A DNA stretch of 64,000 bases, from contig NZ_JBDOQT010000001.1 in assembly GCF_039839785.1 (NCBI RefSeq), positions 3,286,001 to 3,350,000 of the forward strand, in the 5' to 3' direction. Source of the DNA: Pelagibius sp. CAU 1746 (lineage in GTDB: Bacteria > Pseudomonadota > Alphaproteobacteria > Kiloniellales > Kiloniellaceae). The translations under genes were made by a program, and so were the position numbers. Of the stretch, positions 55,703-64,000 are shown one piece after another. Under the pieces are notes generated by a model. The model had not been told where the DNA came from, searched no databases, and saw only the letters and a program-made list of their open reading frames with translations. How positions within the stretch are numbered: the stretch's first letter is position 1; every line of letters starts with the position of its first letter.

Positions 55703-56656
55703 TTACGCCGCCCGGGAGCGGTCGCGCAGTTGCGGCTGGCGCGCCGTCCAGATGCAGATGGTCAAGGGATCGCCTTTCAAGCGGCGGCAGCCTTCCGGCC
55801 TCAGGCCTGCCGACTTCAGCCAGTCGGCCATCTTTTCTTCTTCGAAACCCAGCCAGCGATGCTCGTGTTCGCTGCGCAGGATGTCTAGGCCGTGCGCCTG
55901 AAAATCGACGATGAAAAGACGCCCGCCCGGGCGCAGCACCCGCGCGGCCTCCTGAATGGCGGCCGCCGGGCGCTCGGCATAGTGCAGCACCTGATGAATG
56001 GTTATGGCGTCGAAGCTGCGCTCTCCCAGAGGTAGATGGTGCATGTCGCCCTTGCGCACCACGCAGTTGCGCAGGCGCGCCCGCTCCAGTTTGGAGCGCG
56101 CCAGCAACAGCATGTCGGGGGAAAGGTCGATGCCCACCGCACGCTCCACCTTGTCGGCGAGGATTTCGAGGATGCGGCCGGTCCCAGTCCCTATGTCCAG
56201 AAGGTCTGTCACCTTCTCTTCGCCGATGAGCGCGCTGAGCTGCTGTTCGACCTCGTCGTCATGCACATAGAAAGCACGCAACTCGTCCCATTGCTCGGCC
56301 ACCTTGCGGAAGTAGTCCTCCGCACGCCGGGCCCGCTCGCTCATCAGCGCCTCCAGGCGCGCCAGGTCGCGCAGCACCGTCGGATCGTCTTCCGGCAAAG
56401 CATCCACCAAGGTCTGCGCCAGCGCCGCCGAAGCCCCCTCGTGGGTCAGCCGGAAATAGACCCAACTGCCCTCGCGGTTGCGGTCCAGCAAGCCGGCCTC
56501 GGTCAGCAGTTTCAGGTGGCGCGACAACCGCGGCTGGCTCTGGCCGAGAATGTGAACCAGGTCCGATACCGTCAGGTCGGCATGGGCGCAGAGCACCAGC
56601 AGCCGAAGCCGGGTCGGATCTGCGGCCGCCTTCATGGCGGAGAGAAGGTTGTCCAT
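55703..56656 (-). CDS. ArsR-type regulator fused to SAM-dependent methyltransferase domain (SahR-like)
   Basis: 317 residues. An ArsR winged-helix domain (about 1-95; LVHILGQSQPRLSRHLKLL) is followed by a class I methyltransferase domain (about 135-300; DLLDIGTGTGRILEILADK). Alphaproteobacterial fusions of this kind placed before metF/metH match SahR, a repressor that senses S-adenosylhomocysteine to control methionine-cycle genes. The As/Zn-binding Cys of the sensing ArsR type are absent, in line with this. A candidate operator is at 56701-56724. The gene lies 14 bases before metF. Confidence 0.85.
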   Translation of the reverse strand: MDNLLSAMKAAADPTRLRLLVLCAHADLTVSDLVHILGQSQPRLSRHLKLLTEAGLLDRNREGSWVYFRLTHEGASAALAQTLVDALPEDDPTVLRDLARLEALMSERARRAEDYFRKVAEQWDELRAFYVHDDEVEQQLSALIGEEKVTDLLDIGTGTGRILEILADKVERAVGIDLSPDMLLLARSKLERARLRNCVVRKGDMHHLPLGERSFDAITIHQVLHYAERPAAAIQEAARVLRPGGRLFIVDFQAHGLDILRSEHEHRWLGFEEEKMADWLKSAGLRPEGCRRLKGDPLTICIWTARQPQLRDRSRAA

Positions 56657-56700
56657 GGGCGCCCTCCCCGGGTGCCGTCTCCTGGGATCAAGATGCCATA

Positions 56701-56724
56701 ATAAGGATATAAAGATATTGTTAT
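56701..56724. promoter_or_regulatory. Candidate SahR-type operator
   Basis: ATAAGGATAT and ATATTGTTAT flank AAAG; the arms pair at 8 of 10 positions, with two direct GATAT copies in the centre. It lies 45-68 bases before the regulator gene, in an AT-rich patch. A self-controlling operator for the regulator-metF-metH operon is likely. Confidence 0.5.
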
Positions 56725-56876
56725 GTCAAGAGGAGAAGCTTGACCGGCAGCCTCTTTGCGTGGGCGGCGGGCCGGCGATTAACCCCAAGGTTGCCCGGAA
56801 AACCGCCCCGCCCTGGTATGAGGCGCGGGCGGTGCTTAATTATGATTCGTTAAACCGCACGGCAGTATGATTTGCC

Positions 56877-57842
56877 ATGGTCCAAGCTCTGCATCCGCAG
56901 TCGCGACCACGTATCGGCCTCGCCCTCGGCAGTGGGGTGGCGCGCGGCTGGGCGCACCTGGGCGTGATCCGCGCCCTCGGCCGCCATGGCATCGAGCCGG
57001 ACGTTATCGTCGGCACCTCCATCGGTGCGGTCGTCGGCGGCGTTCATCTGGCCGGCAAGGCCGACGCCTTGGAAGGCTGGGCGCGCTCGCTCACCAAGGT
57101 GCGCATGATCTCCTACATGGACTTCCGCGTGCGCAACGGCGGCATGATCGGCGGCCGTCACTTGGTCGATGCGCTGCGCGAGAACCTCGGCAACCTGCGC
57201 ATCGAAGATCTTGGCATTCCCTTCGCGGCGGTCGCCACCGACCTGGTCACCGGCCACGAGGTCTGGTTGCGTGAAGGCGATCTGATCGATGCCATGCGCA
57301 CCTCCTTCTCGCTGCCCGGTGTCTTCGAACCGATGCAGCGCGACAATCGCTGGCTGGTCGACGGCGCCCTCGTCAATCCGGTTCCGGTTTCCGTCTGCCG
57401 GGCGCTCGGCGCGCAGATGACCATCGCCGTGAACCTCAACGCCGACATCATCGGCAAGGAGCGCCGCGCCGGCGCGCCGGTGCCGACGGTGGCCGGGTTC
57501 GACCTTCTGAATGAGCTCCAGCAGGGCGAAGAATCTTCGAAGCCGTCGCGAATCGGGACTCTGGCCCGACGCCTTTTCCGGCGCGAGCCGACGCACCCGA
57601 GTATGTTCGGAGTCATGATCTCCTCTCTCGGTATCGTTCAAGACCGCATCTCGCGATCACGCCTCGCGGGCGAGCCGCCCGACGTTCACATCACACCGCG
57701 GCTGGGCACCGTCGGACTCTTCGAGTTCGATCGCGCCGACGAGATCATCGCCGAAGGAGAAGCGGCGGTGGAACGAGTCCTGCCCGACCTGCACGACGCC
57801 ATTTCGATCTTCGGTCAGGACATGCACGTCGGAGACAACTGA
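56877..57842 (+). CDS. Patatin-like phospholipase (RssA-like)
   Basis: 321 residues. Glycine-rich oxyanion loop LGSGVARGWAHLG, nucleophile elbow VGTSIGAVVGG (GxSxG) and catalytic Asp in WLVDGALVNPVPV form the Ser-Asp dyad. The class acts on membrane phospholipids or acyl chains. There is no signal peptide. ATG at 56877; the upstream gene is divergent. Confidence 0.9.
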   Translation: MVQALHPQSRPRIGLALGSGVARGWAHLGVIRALGRHGIEPDVIVGTSIGAVVGGVHLAGKADALEGWARSLTKVRMISYMDFRVRNGGMIGGRHLVDALRENLGNLRIEDLGIPFAAVATDLVTGHEVWLREGDLIDAMRTSFSLPGVFEPMQRDNRWLVDGALVNPVPVSVCRALGAQMTIAVNLNADIIGKERRAGAPVPTVAGFDLLNELQQGEESSKPSRIGTLARRLFRREPTHPSMFGVMISSLGIVQDRISRSRLAGEPPDVHITPRLGTVGLFEFDRADEIIAEGEAAVERVLPDLHDAISIFGQDMHVGDN

Positions 57843-57935
57843 ACGCTCCTCCGCGGCGTACCGGCGAAGCCCCGCGCTTGTCGCTCATTGACGACACCGC
57901 ATCTCCATGACTGCGCCGACTGCCAAAAAAGAAAA

Positions 57936-57962
57936 CGGCGACCACCCTTAGGATGGCCGCCG
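57936..57962 (+). terminator. Hairpin after the patatin-like gene
   Basis: CGGCGACCA pairs with TGGCCGCCG around CCCTTAGGA, with one mismatch, followed by ATTTCAATTTT. The stretch AAAAAAGAAAA lies upstream. Works as a weak rho-independent terminator, perhaps in both directions. Confidence 0.45.
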
Positions 57963-58076
57963 ATTTCAATTTTCGCTCTACCGTTTCCGGTAGTCAGAGA
58001 CAGTGCGAAGCCATCTCTGAATTCTTTATAAGGCCTTGTCCTAAAAACCTTTTTTTGAACAATCCTTAACGGCGGC

Positions 58077-58469
58077 CTACTTCTTGGCAGCCTTCTTCCT
58101 GGTCGCTTTCTTCTTAGCAGCCTTCTTCACAGGACGCTTCTTCGCAGCGGTCTTGCGGACGGCTTTCTTCTTAGCGACTTTCTTCTTAGCGACTTTCTTT
58201 TTGGCGGCCTTCTTCGCAGGACGCTTCTTCGCAGCGGTCTTGCGGACGGCCTTCTTCTTAGCGACCTTCTTCTTAGCAGCCTTCTTCGCAGGCCGCTTCT
58301 TCGCAGCTTTGCGCACGGTCTTCTTGGCGGTGCGCTTCTTAGCGGTGGTCTTCCGCGCCGTCTTCTTGGCGGCACTCTTCTTCTTCACAGCCGTCTTCTT
58401 CTTGGCTGCGCGTTTCTTAGCCGGCGCTTTCTTCTTCGCAGGCTTCTTCTTCGTGGTCGTGGTTGCCAA
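58077..58469 (-). CDS. Lysine/alanine-rich histone H1-like DNA-binding protein (second copy)
   Basis: 130 residues: MATTTTKKKPAKKKAPAKKR and so on, built of AAKK, AKKK, VRKT units. A module ([19 protein letters not shown]) is repeated nearly three times; at DNA level the stretch starting at 58134 recurs at 58221, 87 bases on. Such proteins bind DNA in a non-specific way. It is similar in kind, not in exact sequence, to the protein at 34892-35239 and lies far from it, so paralogy is only probable. Confidence 0.85.
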   Translation of the reverse strand: MATTTTKKKPAKKKAPAKKRAAKKKTAVKKKSAAKKTARKTTAKKRTAKKTVRKAAKKRPAKKAAKKKVAKKKAVRKTAAKKRPAKKAAKKKVAKKKVAKKKAVRKTAAKKRPVKKAAKKKATRKKAAKK

Positions 58470-58523
58470 TTGTCTAATCCCCTAACGTAAGAACGAATCC
58501 GGTGATGCCACCCTGCGATGCGA

Positions 58524-58552
58524 ATTGTGCACTCTTGACGAAGCACTGACAA
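58524..58552 (-). promoter_or_regulatory. Candidate promoter of the second H1-like gene
   Basis: Minus strand TTGTCA, 17-base spacer, CACAAT; the gene starts 55 bases downstream of the -10. The -35 matches 5 of 6, the -10 matches 4 of 6. Confidence 0.35.
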
Positions 58553-58590
58553 GAAAAGAGAGAACATAACGAAGCAATGAGCAAGCGTTT

Positions 58591-58607
58591 TCTCACCAGT
58601 GGTGAGA
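58591..58607. repeat. 17-base palindrome upstream of the second H1-like gene
   Basis: TCTCACCA-G-TGGTGAGA, eight paired bases per arm and a single central base. 122 bases before the gene start. Possible operator; not the same sequence as the palindrome before the first H1-like gene. Confidence 0.4.
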
Positions 58608-59396
58608 CACCTTCCCAGATGATCTTTAACATCGCGATAAGCGACTCATCCATTCGACGCCGACAGCGCGCCGCCCGATGCTTTACGGGCGGCGAGGAAC
58701 GAGCAGTCTCGCACCAACTTCACCGGCGCATTGCTTAGCGACTTCTGTCGCGACACGCGGCTTCGCGTTCCGCTTCTAGGACACCTTATTCGGCACCGGC
58801 GGCAGGCGCGCCAATGTCCTCACCAAAGCTCTCGAAGACGGTGAAGTATTGTCCGAGAAAGAGACCCGCCGGCCTTCACTTCCCGCCTTCGCGGCAGACG
58901 GCAGACCACCCCCCGCCACTCTGCCGAGAACTCCGATTGCGGTCGTGGGGAACACACTTGCAGCGTACGGCCACGGCCTTCCGTTCACTCCCGGGACGGA
59001 CACCCCCTGCCCTATGAAGCCTTTCGGAAGTTGCGTCCCATGGGCGCCAAGCAGCGGCGCCGTCGGCCCCTCAAAGCCGGCTGGCCGAGAATGCCCGCAA
59101 TGCCACTTCCTTGACTCTTCCGCCTTCTCGCAGCGGCGGCGTATATCGGGACCGAAGATGCAATCAAGCCCCTAAGTGGCCGTTATTTCAATCGCCTAGC
59201 CATGCTTTGCGGCGCGGAGCCTGTCATCTCCTGGAACAAACCCGGGGGCGCGCCGGTCTGTACTCCCAACGGCACGCGGTGCCCGAAGCGGGCACGCCGA
59301 CGTGCGAGCCGCGCCGGTAGCCTTGGCCGCCTGGGAGAGCAAAGCGGCCGGGCGCCCGGGTCCGCGTGATGGGCCATTCAGAGTGAAAGGGAAAGC

Positions 59397-60941
59397 GTGT
59401 CATCTCGTTACTTCGACCGGCGAACGTTTCTCGCGGGAGCAGGTGTCGGCTGGCTGCTGCCGGCCGCGGCGCGGGCGGAAAGCAATTGGACCCCGGCAAT
59501 GCCCGGCACCGCCTTCGGCTTCGAGCAGGTCGACGACATGGCGGCCACCCTCGCCGAGACGCCGATGCGCCCGAATGCCAAGCCGCTTCCCGAAGCCATG
59601 GCTCAGCTCACTCCGCAGGACTACCACGCCATCCGCTTTCGCCCCGAAGCGAGCCTGTGGCGGGATGAGGACGTCTCATTCGAGGTGCAGTTCTTTCCTC
59701 GCGGCTCCTACTTCCACCATGCCGTGACCGTGAACGTCCTCGATGGGGACAGCGTCACGCCGCTGCCCTATTCGCCCGACGTGTTCGATTTTTCCGGCGC
59801 CGGCCTGTCGGAGATGCCGCCTCAGGATCTCGGCTTCGCCGGGTTCCGTCTCATGTACCCCTTGAACGGTGAAGAACGACTCGACGAGTTGGCCGTCTTT
59901 CTGGGCGCCAGCTACTTCCGCGTGCTGGCCGCCGGACAGCACTACGGCCTCTCCGCACGGGGGCTGGCCATCGACACCGGCCTCGCCAAGAAAGAGGAGT
60001 TTCCCTACTTCCGCGAGTTCTGGCTGCGCAAGCCGCAACGCAGCGCGCGCAGTATCGAGATCTTCGCCCTGCTGGACAGCCCGAGCCTGACCGGCGCCTA
60101 CCACTTCCGCCTCACCCCCGGCAGCGAAACCGTCATGGACGTGCGCTGCCGCCTCTATACCCGCAGTGCGGTTGAGAAACTCGGTCTCGCCCCGCTCACC
60201 TCCATGTTCCTGTTCGGCGAGAACACCTCCCGGCCGATCGACGACCTGCGCCCGGAAGTCCACGATTCCGATGGAATGCTTATGGCCAGCGGTCATGGCG
60301 AGTGGATCTGGCGTCCCCTGGCCAACCGCGACGCCCTGGAAATTTCGTCCTTTGCCGACGAGAGCCCCCGGGGGTTCGGCCTGATGCAACGCGACCGCGA
60401 CAGCCGCCACTACCAGGACCTGGATTTCAACTACGAGCGCCGGCCTTGCGCCTGGGTCGAGCCGCAGGGCGCCTGGGGCAAGGGGGTGGCCCAACTGATC
60501 GAGATCCCCAGCGATTCCGAGCGCTATGACAACATCGGCCTCTTCTGGGTGCCGGACCGCCCCGTCGAGGCGGGGCAGACCTGGCCTTTCGCCTACCGCC
60601 TGCGCTTCGCCAGCAGCTACCCCGACTTCCCCGCCAACGGCCGCGCCCTGGCCACCCGCGAAGCCAGCGGCAGCGACGAAGGCCTGCGCCGCTTCGCCAT
60701 CGAGTTCGGCGGCGGTCCCCTGAGCGAGCTCACCCCGGACTCGCCCGTACAGTTGGTGGTCAGCACCTCACACGGCAAGATTCTGAAGTCCGAAAGCCGC
60801 CGCAGCGCCGCGACCGGAAGCTGGTTCGCCCACTTCGAGTTGGACCCGGAAGGAGAGGACGCGGTGGAACTGCGCGCCTTCCTGAAAGACCGGGACCATG
60901 CCCTCACCGAAACCTGGAGTTATCTGTGGAAACGCGGTTGA
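59397..60941 (+). CDS. opgG: Glucan biosynthesis protein OpgG/OpgD (Tat-exported)
   Basis: 514 residues from the GTG at 59397. The N-terminus has a twin-arginine signal: DRRTFLAGAGVGWLLPAAARA. Then the two-domain MdoG fold: FGFEQVDDMAATLAETPM, AIRFRPEASLWRD, FREFWLRKPQRSARSIEIFA, and MQRDRDSRHYQDLDFNYERR. The protein acts in the periplasm on osmoregulated glucans, possibly setting their branching. Use of Tat export is like E. coli OpgD. A 16-base overlap leads to the next gene. Confidence 0.92.
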   Translation: MSSRYFDRRTFLAGAGVGWLLPAAARAESNWTPAMPGTAFGFEQVDDMAATLAETPMRPNAKPLPEAMAQLTPQDYHAIRFRPEASLWRDEDVSFEVQFFPRGSYFHHAVTVNVLDGDSVTPLPYSPDVFDFSGAGLSEMPPQDLGFAGFRLMYPLNGEERLDELAVFLGASYFRVLAAGQHYGLSARGLAIDTGLAKKEEFPYFREFWLRKPQRSARSIEIFALLDSPSLTGAYHFRLTPGSETVMDVRCRLYTRSAVEKLGLAPLTSMFLFGENTSRPIDDLRPEVHDSDGMLMASGHGEWIWRPLANRDALEISSFADESPRGFGLMQRDRDSRHYQDLDFNYERRPCAWVEPQGAWGKGVAQLIEIPSDSERYDNIGLFWVPDRPVEAGQTWPFAYRLRFASSYPDFPANGRALATREASGSDEGLRRFAIEFGGGPLSELTPDSPVQLVVSTSHGKILKSESRRSAATGSWFAHFELDPEGEDAVELRAFLKDRDHALTETWSYLWKRG

Positions 60942-61441
60942 TCGACATTTCTATTGATCGGAGCCTGCCCGGCGGCGGCAGCGGATCCCACCCTGCGGCT
61001 TTGAGCGAGCGCTTGGACGCCTATCTGCGGGCCGCCGGGGCCGAGGACGGCGGACGCCGCCGGCGCCTGCTCGCCGCCGCCCTCCAGCTATTGGCCGAGC
61101 GGCGCGGCGAAGGGCCACACGCCCGGGCCCGGCCCGGCTGGGCGGAAATCATCGCGGCCGTCGATAGCTGCCTGGCGGCCGAGGCCTGCGGTGCGGGCAT
61201 CGGCGCGCAGAGCGCCCGCGGCCGGGTGGCGCTGAAGCTGGACCGGGCCACCGGCACCCTCGCCGAGGGCACATGGGCTGCACCGCCACGCCAACGCCGG
61301 CATATGCGCGCACAGAGCCTTTCATTGTGGCGGCCGCAGTTGCGGGGCGACGCCGCCTGGCTGTACCGCTATCGGATCAGCCGTTCGATGCAGGGTCTGG
61401 CCGCCTGCCTTTGCTGGCTGGCGGTCCTGATCATTCCGTGA
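60926..61441 (+). CDS. Hypothetical protein between opgG and opgH
   Basis: 171 residues from GTG 60926. A charged, Ala/Arg-rich N-terminal region (LSERLDAYLRAAGAEDGGRR) and one C-terminal membrane helix (MQGLAACLCWLAVLIIP). Not recognised. It overlaps opgG by 16 bases and opgH by four, so it is translated with both and probably serves the same glucan synthase. Confidence 0.75.
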   Translation: METRLIDISIDRSLPGGGSGSHPAALSERLDAYLRAAGAEDGGRRRRLLAAALQLLAERRGEGPHARARPGWAEIIAAVDSCLAAEACGAGIGAQSARGRVALKLDRATGTLAEGTWAAPPRQRRHMRAQSLSLWRPQLRGDAAWLYRYRISRSMQGLAACLCWLAVLIIP

Positions 61442-63543
61442 AGCCCAAGGCCGAGACAAGGATGTCCAATCCCGCAGACGCACGCCCCCGCCTCCGGCGC
61501 CAAGTCCTGCTGCTGCTGGTCGTGGCATCGACCGGCGCGGCGGCATTTGTGCTCGGCACCATCCTCGCGGCAGACGGTTTTTCGCTGCTGGAACTGGGCA
61601 TCCTCTTTCTTTTCTCCGCGCTTTTCGCCTGGATCACCACCGCCTTCTGGCTCTCCCTGCTCGGCTTCGCGGTGCGCCGGCTGGGTCTTGCCGGGCGGCA
61701 GAACGACCGCCCGGCCGCGGCCCCCGCGCGCCGCGGCTCCACTGCCCTGGTCATGCCGATCTACAACGAGGACCCCGACCGCGTCGTCGCCGGTCTGCGC
61801 GCCATCCTGAACTCGCTCTGTGCGCAACGGCCGGAAGGCCATTTCGATGCCTATCTGCTGAGCGACACGACCGACCCGGACACCTGGCTTGCCGAGGAAC
61901 TGGCCTGGAGCCGCCTGAACCGCGAGTTTGCAGACCGCGTCTCCGTCTTCTACCGCCACCGGCCGCGCAACCTGGCGCGCAAGAGCGGCAACATCGCGGA
62001 TTTCTGCGAGTCCTGGGGTTACCGCTACGACTACATGGTGGTTCTCGACGCCGACAGCATCATGACCGGGGCCTGCCTGGTCGAACTGACGGCCCGCATG
62101 GACGCCAACCCCCGCGTCGGCCTGATCCAGGTGCCGCCACTGCCGGTGCTGCGCGAATCCCTCTTCGCCCGGAGCCAACAGTTCGCCGGCAGCGTCTACG
62201 GTCCGCCCTTTGCCGCCGGCCTCGCCTACTGGCTGGAGGGCGATTCCAACTATTGGGGCCACAACGCCATCATCCGCGTCGCCCCTTTCACCGACCACTG
62301 CGGCCTGCCCGAACTGCCCGGACGCGAGCCCTTCGGCGGCGAAATCCTCAGTCACGACTTCGTCGAAGCCGCCTTGCTGCGCCGGGCCGGCTGGGAAGTC
62401 TGGCTGGCCGACGACCTAGACGGCAGTTTCGAGGAGCCGCCGCCGACCCTGATCGACCACGCCAAGCGCGACCGCCGCTGGTGCCAGGGCAACCTGCAGC
62501 ACCTGGGCGTGGTCGCAGCGCGGGGACTGCGGCCGCTCAGCCGGCTGCACTTCGTCATGGGCGTGATGTCCTACCTCTCGTCGCTGCTGTGGCTCTTGCT
62601 GCTGGCCCTCTCCGGACTGGAGGCCTGGCGCCAGGAGCGTACCGAGCACAGCTATTTCATCGACGGCGATCTCTTCCCCAATTGGCCGGTATCCTACGCC
62701 TTCGAGGCGACCACCCTGCTGGCCATCACCTTGGGCATTCTCTACCTGCCCAAGGTCTTCGGCTATCTCACGCTGCTCGGCGACCGGCGGCGCCTGGCCG
62801 CCCACGGCGGCGCCCTGAAGGCCGCCCTCGGCGTCGTCCTGGAAAGCCTGATGTCGATCCTGCTATCGCCCATTCTCATGCTGTTCCAGAGCGGCTTCAT
62901 CGTCTCCATCCTGGCCGGCCGCAGCGTGCGCTGGGCGCCGCAGCAGCGCGACGACGACGAGACGTCATGGCGCGAAGCCGTCGCCGCGCACAGCGGCCAT
63001 ACTGCCTTCGCCCTGTTGGCCGGCGGCGTCAGCTATGCCTTGGTCCCCGACTTCTTCTGGTGGCTTACTCCGGTTTTGGCGGGCCCGCTGCTCTCCATCC
63101 CGCTGTCACGCTTCACCAGCCGCGCCGACGTCGGACGCAAATTGCGGGACTGGGGACTGTTCCTCACGCCCTGCGAGAGCGAGCCGCCGGCAGTGCTGCA
63201 ACGCTTGGCGGAGGAGCTGGCGGAGAAATCGGCGGAGGACCCGCAGGCCAAGGCGCCCGAAGGCCTCTCGCTCTTCGAGCAGGCGATCGGCGATCCCTTC
63301 ATGAACGCGCTGCACCGGACCCTTCTGGAGCGTGAGCCGCGCGCCAAGAGCGAACGCCTGCGCCTCGACGGCCTGATTGCCCGCTGGCAGGAGGGCGGCC
63401 CCGGCTGCCTCAGCCGGGACGAAAAACGCGACCTGCTGAGCGATCCCACCTCGATGGCCACCCTGCACGCCCTAGCCTGGCAGGGACGCGAGGACCAGCC
63501 GCCGGGCGATGGCACCGCCCCTCACGGCGCGGTGACGGCCTGA
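61438..63543 (+). CDS. opgH: Glucans biosynthesis glucosyltransferase OpgH
   Basis: 701 residues from GTG 61438, overlapping the preceding gene (GTGA); ATG at 61462 (MSNPADARP) is the other choice. GT2 motifs: VMPIYNEDPDRVVAGLRAIL, YLLSDTTDP, VVLDADSIM (DxD), LSHDFVEAALLRRAGW and the product motif RRWCQGNLQH. Membrane helices at the N-terminus (two) and after the catalytic domain (five or so). It uses UDP-glucose to build the linear beta-1,2 glucan backbone at the inner membrane. Confidence 0.93.
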   Translation: MKPKAETRMSNPADARPRLRRQVLLLLVVASTGAAAFVLGTILAADGFSLLELGILFLFSALFAWITTAFWLSLLGFAVRRLGLAGRQNDRPAAAPARRGSTALVMPIYNEDPDRVVAGLRAILNSLCAQRPEGHFDAYLLSDTTDPDTWLAEELAWSRLNREFADRVSVFYRHRPRNLARKSGNIADFCESWGYRYDYMVVLDADSIMTGACLVELTARMDANPRVGLIQVPPLPVLRESLFARSQQFAGSVYGPPFAAGLAYWLEGDSNYWGHNAIIRVAPFTDHCGLPELPGREPFGGEILSHDFVEAALLRRAGWEVWLADDLDGSFEEPPPTLIDHAKRDRRWCQGNLQHLGVVAARGLRPLSRLHFVMGVMSYLSSLLWLLLLALSGLEAWRQERTEHSYFIDGDLFPNWPVSYAFEATTLLAITLGILYLPKVFGYLTLLGDRRRLAAHGGALKAALGVVLESLMSILLSPILMLFQSGFIVSILAGRSVRWAPQQRDDDETSWREAVAAHSGHTAFALLAGGVSYALVPDFFWWLTPVLAGPLLSIPLSRFTSRADVGRKLRDWGLFLTPCESEPPAVLQRLAEELAEKSAEDPQAKAPEGLSLFEQAIGDPFMNALHRTLLEREPRAKSERLRLDGLIARWQEGGPGCLSRDEKRDLLSDPTSMATLHALAWQGREDQPPGDGTAPHGAVTA

Positions 63544-63564
63544 GACGCCCGTCGCCGTCACCTA

Positions 63565-63980
63565 TTCTAACTGTCATCCCGGGCAAGCGAGCGTTAGCGA
63601 GCGCGAGCCGGGATCCAGAGGCGGGCGCTCGAGCGCTTGCCCCTGGACCCTCGGGTCAAGCCCACGGCTGTCCGGTTTAGGGCGCAAGATGAAAGGAAGG
63701 CCTTCGGCCTCCACCCCCCCTCCTAACCTCCCCCCATCAAGGGGGGAGGGACTTTTGTCAGGCGCCCCAACAAATTATCCCCTTCCCCTTCGATGGGGGA
63801 GGGCTAGGGTGGGGGTGACACCCTAGCCGCCTCCAGCCGCCAGCCTGGCCAGGCACCTTTCCTGTCTCCGTCACAACCGCTGTCGTCAAACCACTGAAGC
63901 GGAATCCAATTCAAGCAACTGCCTAGTTCTAAACCGGACAGCCGTGGACATGTCCCGAGGGTGACAGTGTAGCGTGGGAA
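63565..63980. repeat. Composite intergenic inverted-repeat element
   Basis: Non-coding. The left end begins ACTGTCATCCCGGG; the right end, read on the other strand, begins ACTGTCACCCTCGGG. Inside, CACGGCTGTCCGGTTTAG (63662-63679) is present as its exact reverse complement at 63932-63949, about 250 bases away. Two related G/C-rich palindromic units (CTCCCCCCATCAAGGGGGG near 63730; the reversed, slightly different copy near 63790) lie between in inverted orientation. The outer and inner types both look like short dispersed intergenic repeats of alphaproteobacteria. Confidence 0.75.
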
Positions 63981-64000
63981 GGCACGGCCAGCGCGATCAC

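Larger units (their letters stand above)
58470..59396. other. Gene-poor stretch between the H1-like gene and opgG
   Basis: About 0.93 kb without a convincing gene; the short frames here have no ribosome site or sensible composition. On the minus strand TTGTCA (58547-58552) and CACAAT (58524-58529), 17 bases apart, are a possible promoter of the H1-like gene. A perfect palindrome lies at 58591-58607. The rest holds nothing I can name. Confidence 0.5.

Noticed and set aside
56657-56876. SAM or SAH riboswitch before the metF-metH operon
   Set aside because: The leader is only about 70 bases to the AT-rich palindrome and shows no conserved riboswitch core that I can find; protein control is more likely.
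58084-58485. Phe/Ala-rich 133-codon plus-strand frame
   Set aside because: It is the mirror of the lysine-rich H1-like gene; strings of Phe come from reading AAG codons backward.
58776-59003. Minus-strand frame of 75 codons
   Set aside because: No ribosome site, low similarity to anything and an overlapping opposite frame of similar length; treated as non-coding.

Overview
The window is GC-rich, densely coded bacterial chromosome of about 64 kb. Gene content and order point to an alphaproteobacterium: a PopZ-family polar organiser next to tolC and valS, the run SPOR-nagZ-scpA-scpB-tatABC-serS-surE-pcm-LysM/M23, dTDP-rhamnose genes, OpgG/OpgH glucan synthesis, and an ArsR-methyltransferase fusion in front of metF-metH. 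A Rhodospirillales/Kiloniellales-type member is my guess; no rRNA or species marker is present to settle it.

Layout. 1-207 is the end of a DUF815-type ATPase. 273-16727 is one long minus-strand block, many genes overlapping by 1-4 bases: dgt, argS, SPOR protein, nagZ, M50 protease, scpA, scpB, an ABC ATPase, tatA/B/C, a YeeE/TsuA-type transporter, serS, surE, pcm, a degenerate LysM/M23 lipoprotein and an ABM-domain protein. 16906-18888 (plus) holds erpA, xth and a rhomboid protease. 18895-30549 (minus) holds a PilZ protein, M81 peptidase, ilvD, bioY, a DUF6314 protein, valS, popZ, tolC and a second Pcm-like protein. tRNA-Cys and tRNA-Asn follow, each with a recognisable promoter. 31896-34643 (plus) is a three-gene polyprenyl-linked sugar transfer set (GT2, LAB_N, ArnT-like) whose last gene appears to start at CTG. 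34892-35239 is a lysine/alanine-rich histone H1-like protein.

35394-39071 (minus) is an operon of a MoaD/ThiS-like protein, a six-Asp-box BNR protein, tryptophan 2,3-dioxygenase and a divergent kynureninase-like enzyme. 39195-42687 (minus) is rfbC-rfbB-rfbD-rfbA. 43338-45668 (plus) pairs a YwrD/HpxW-type Ntn hydrolase with an RraA-like protein. 45771-46840 is a zinc metallopeptidase gene broken by one base in a C run. 46837-49369 looks accessory: two AT-rich islands flank four small co-translated genes (two zinc-finger proteins, an alpha-helical protein, a secreted protein of five Cys-paired repeats). A cold-shock protein and three small or GNAT genes follow, then metF-metH with a SahR-like regulator and a candidate operator, a patatin-like phospholipase, a second H1-like protein, a 0.9 kb gene-poor stretch, and opgG-(hypothetical)-opgH. 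The window ends in a composite inverted-repeat element (63565-63980).

Links between genes: tatABC matches the twin-arginine signal on OpgG; the LysM/M23 protein, the SPOR protein, NagZ and PopZ all serve envelope and division work; the SahR-like protein probably controls metF-metH. All calls come from reading sequence and translations; no database search was run.
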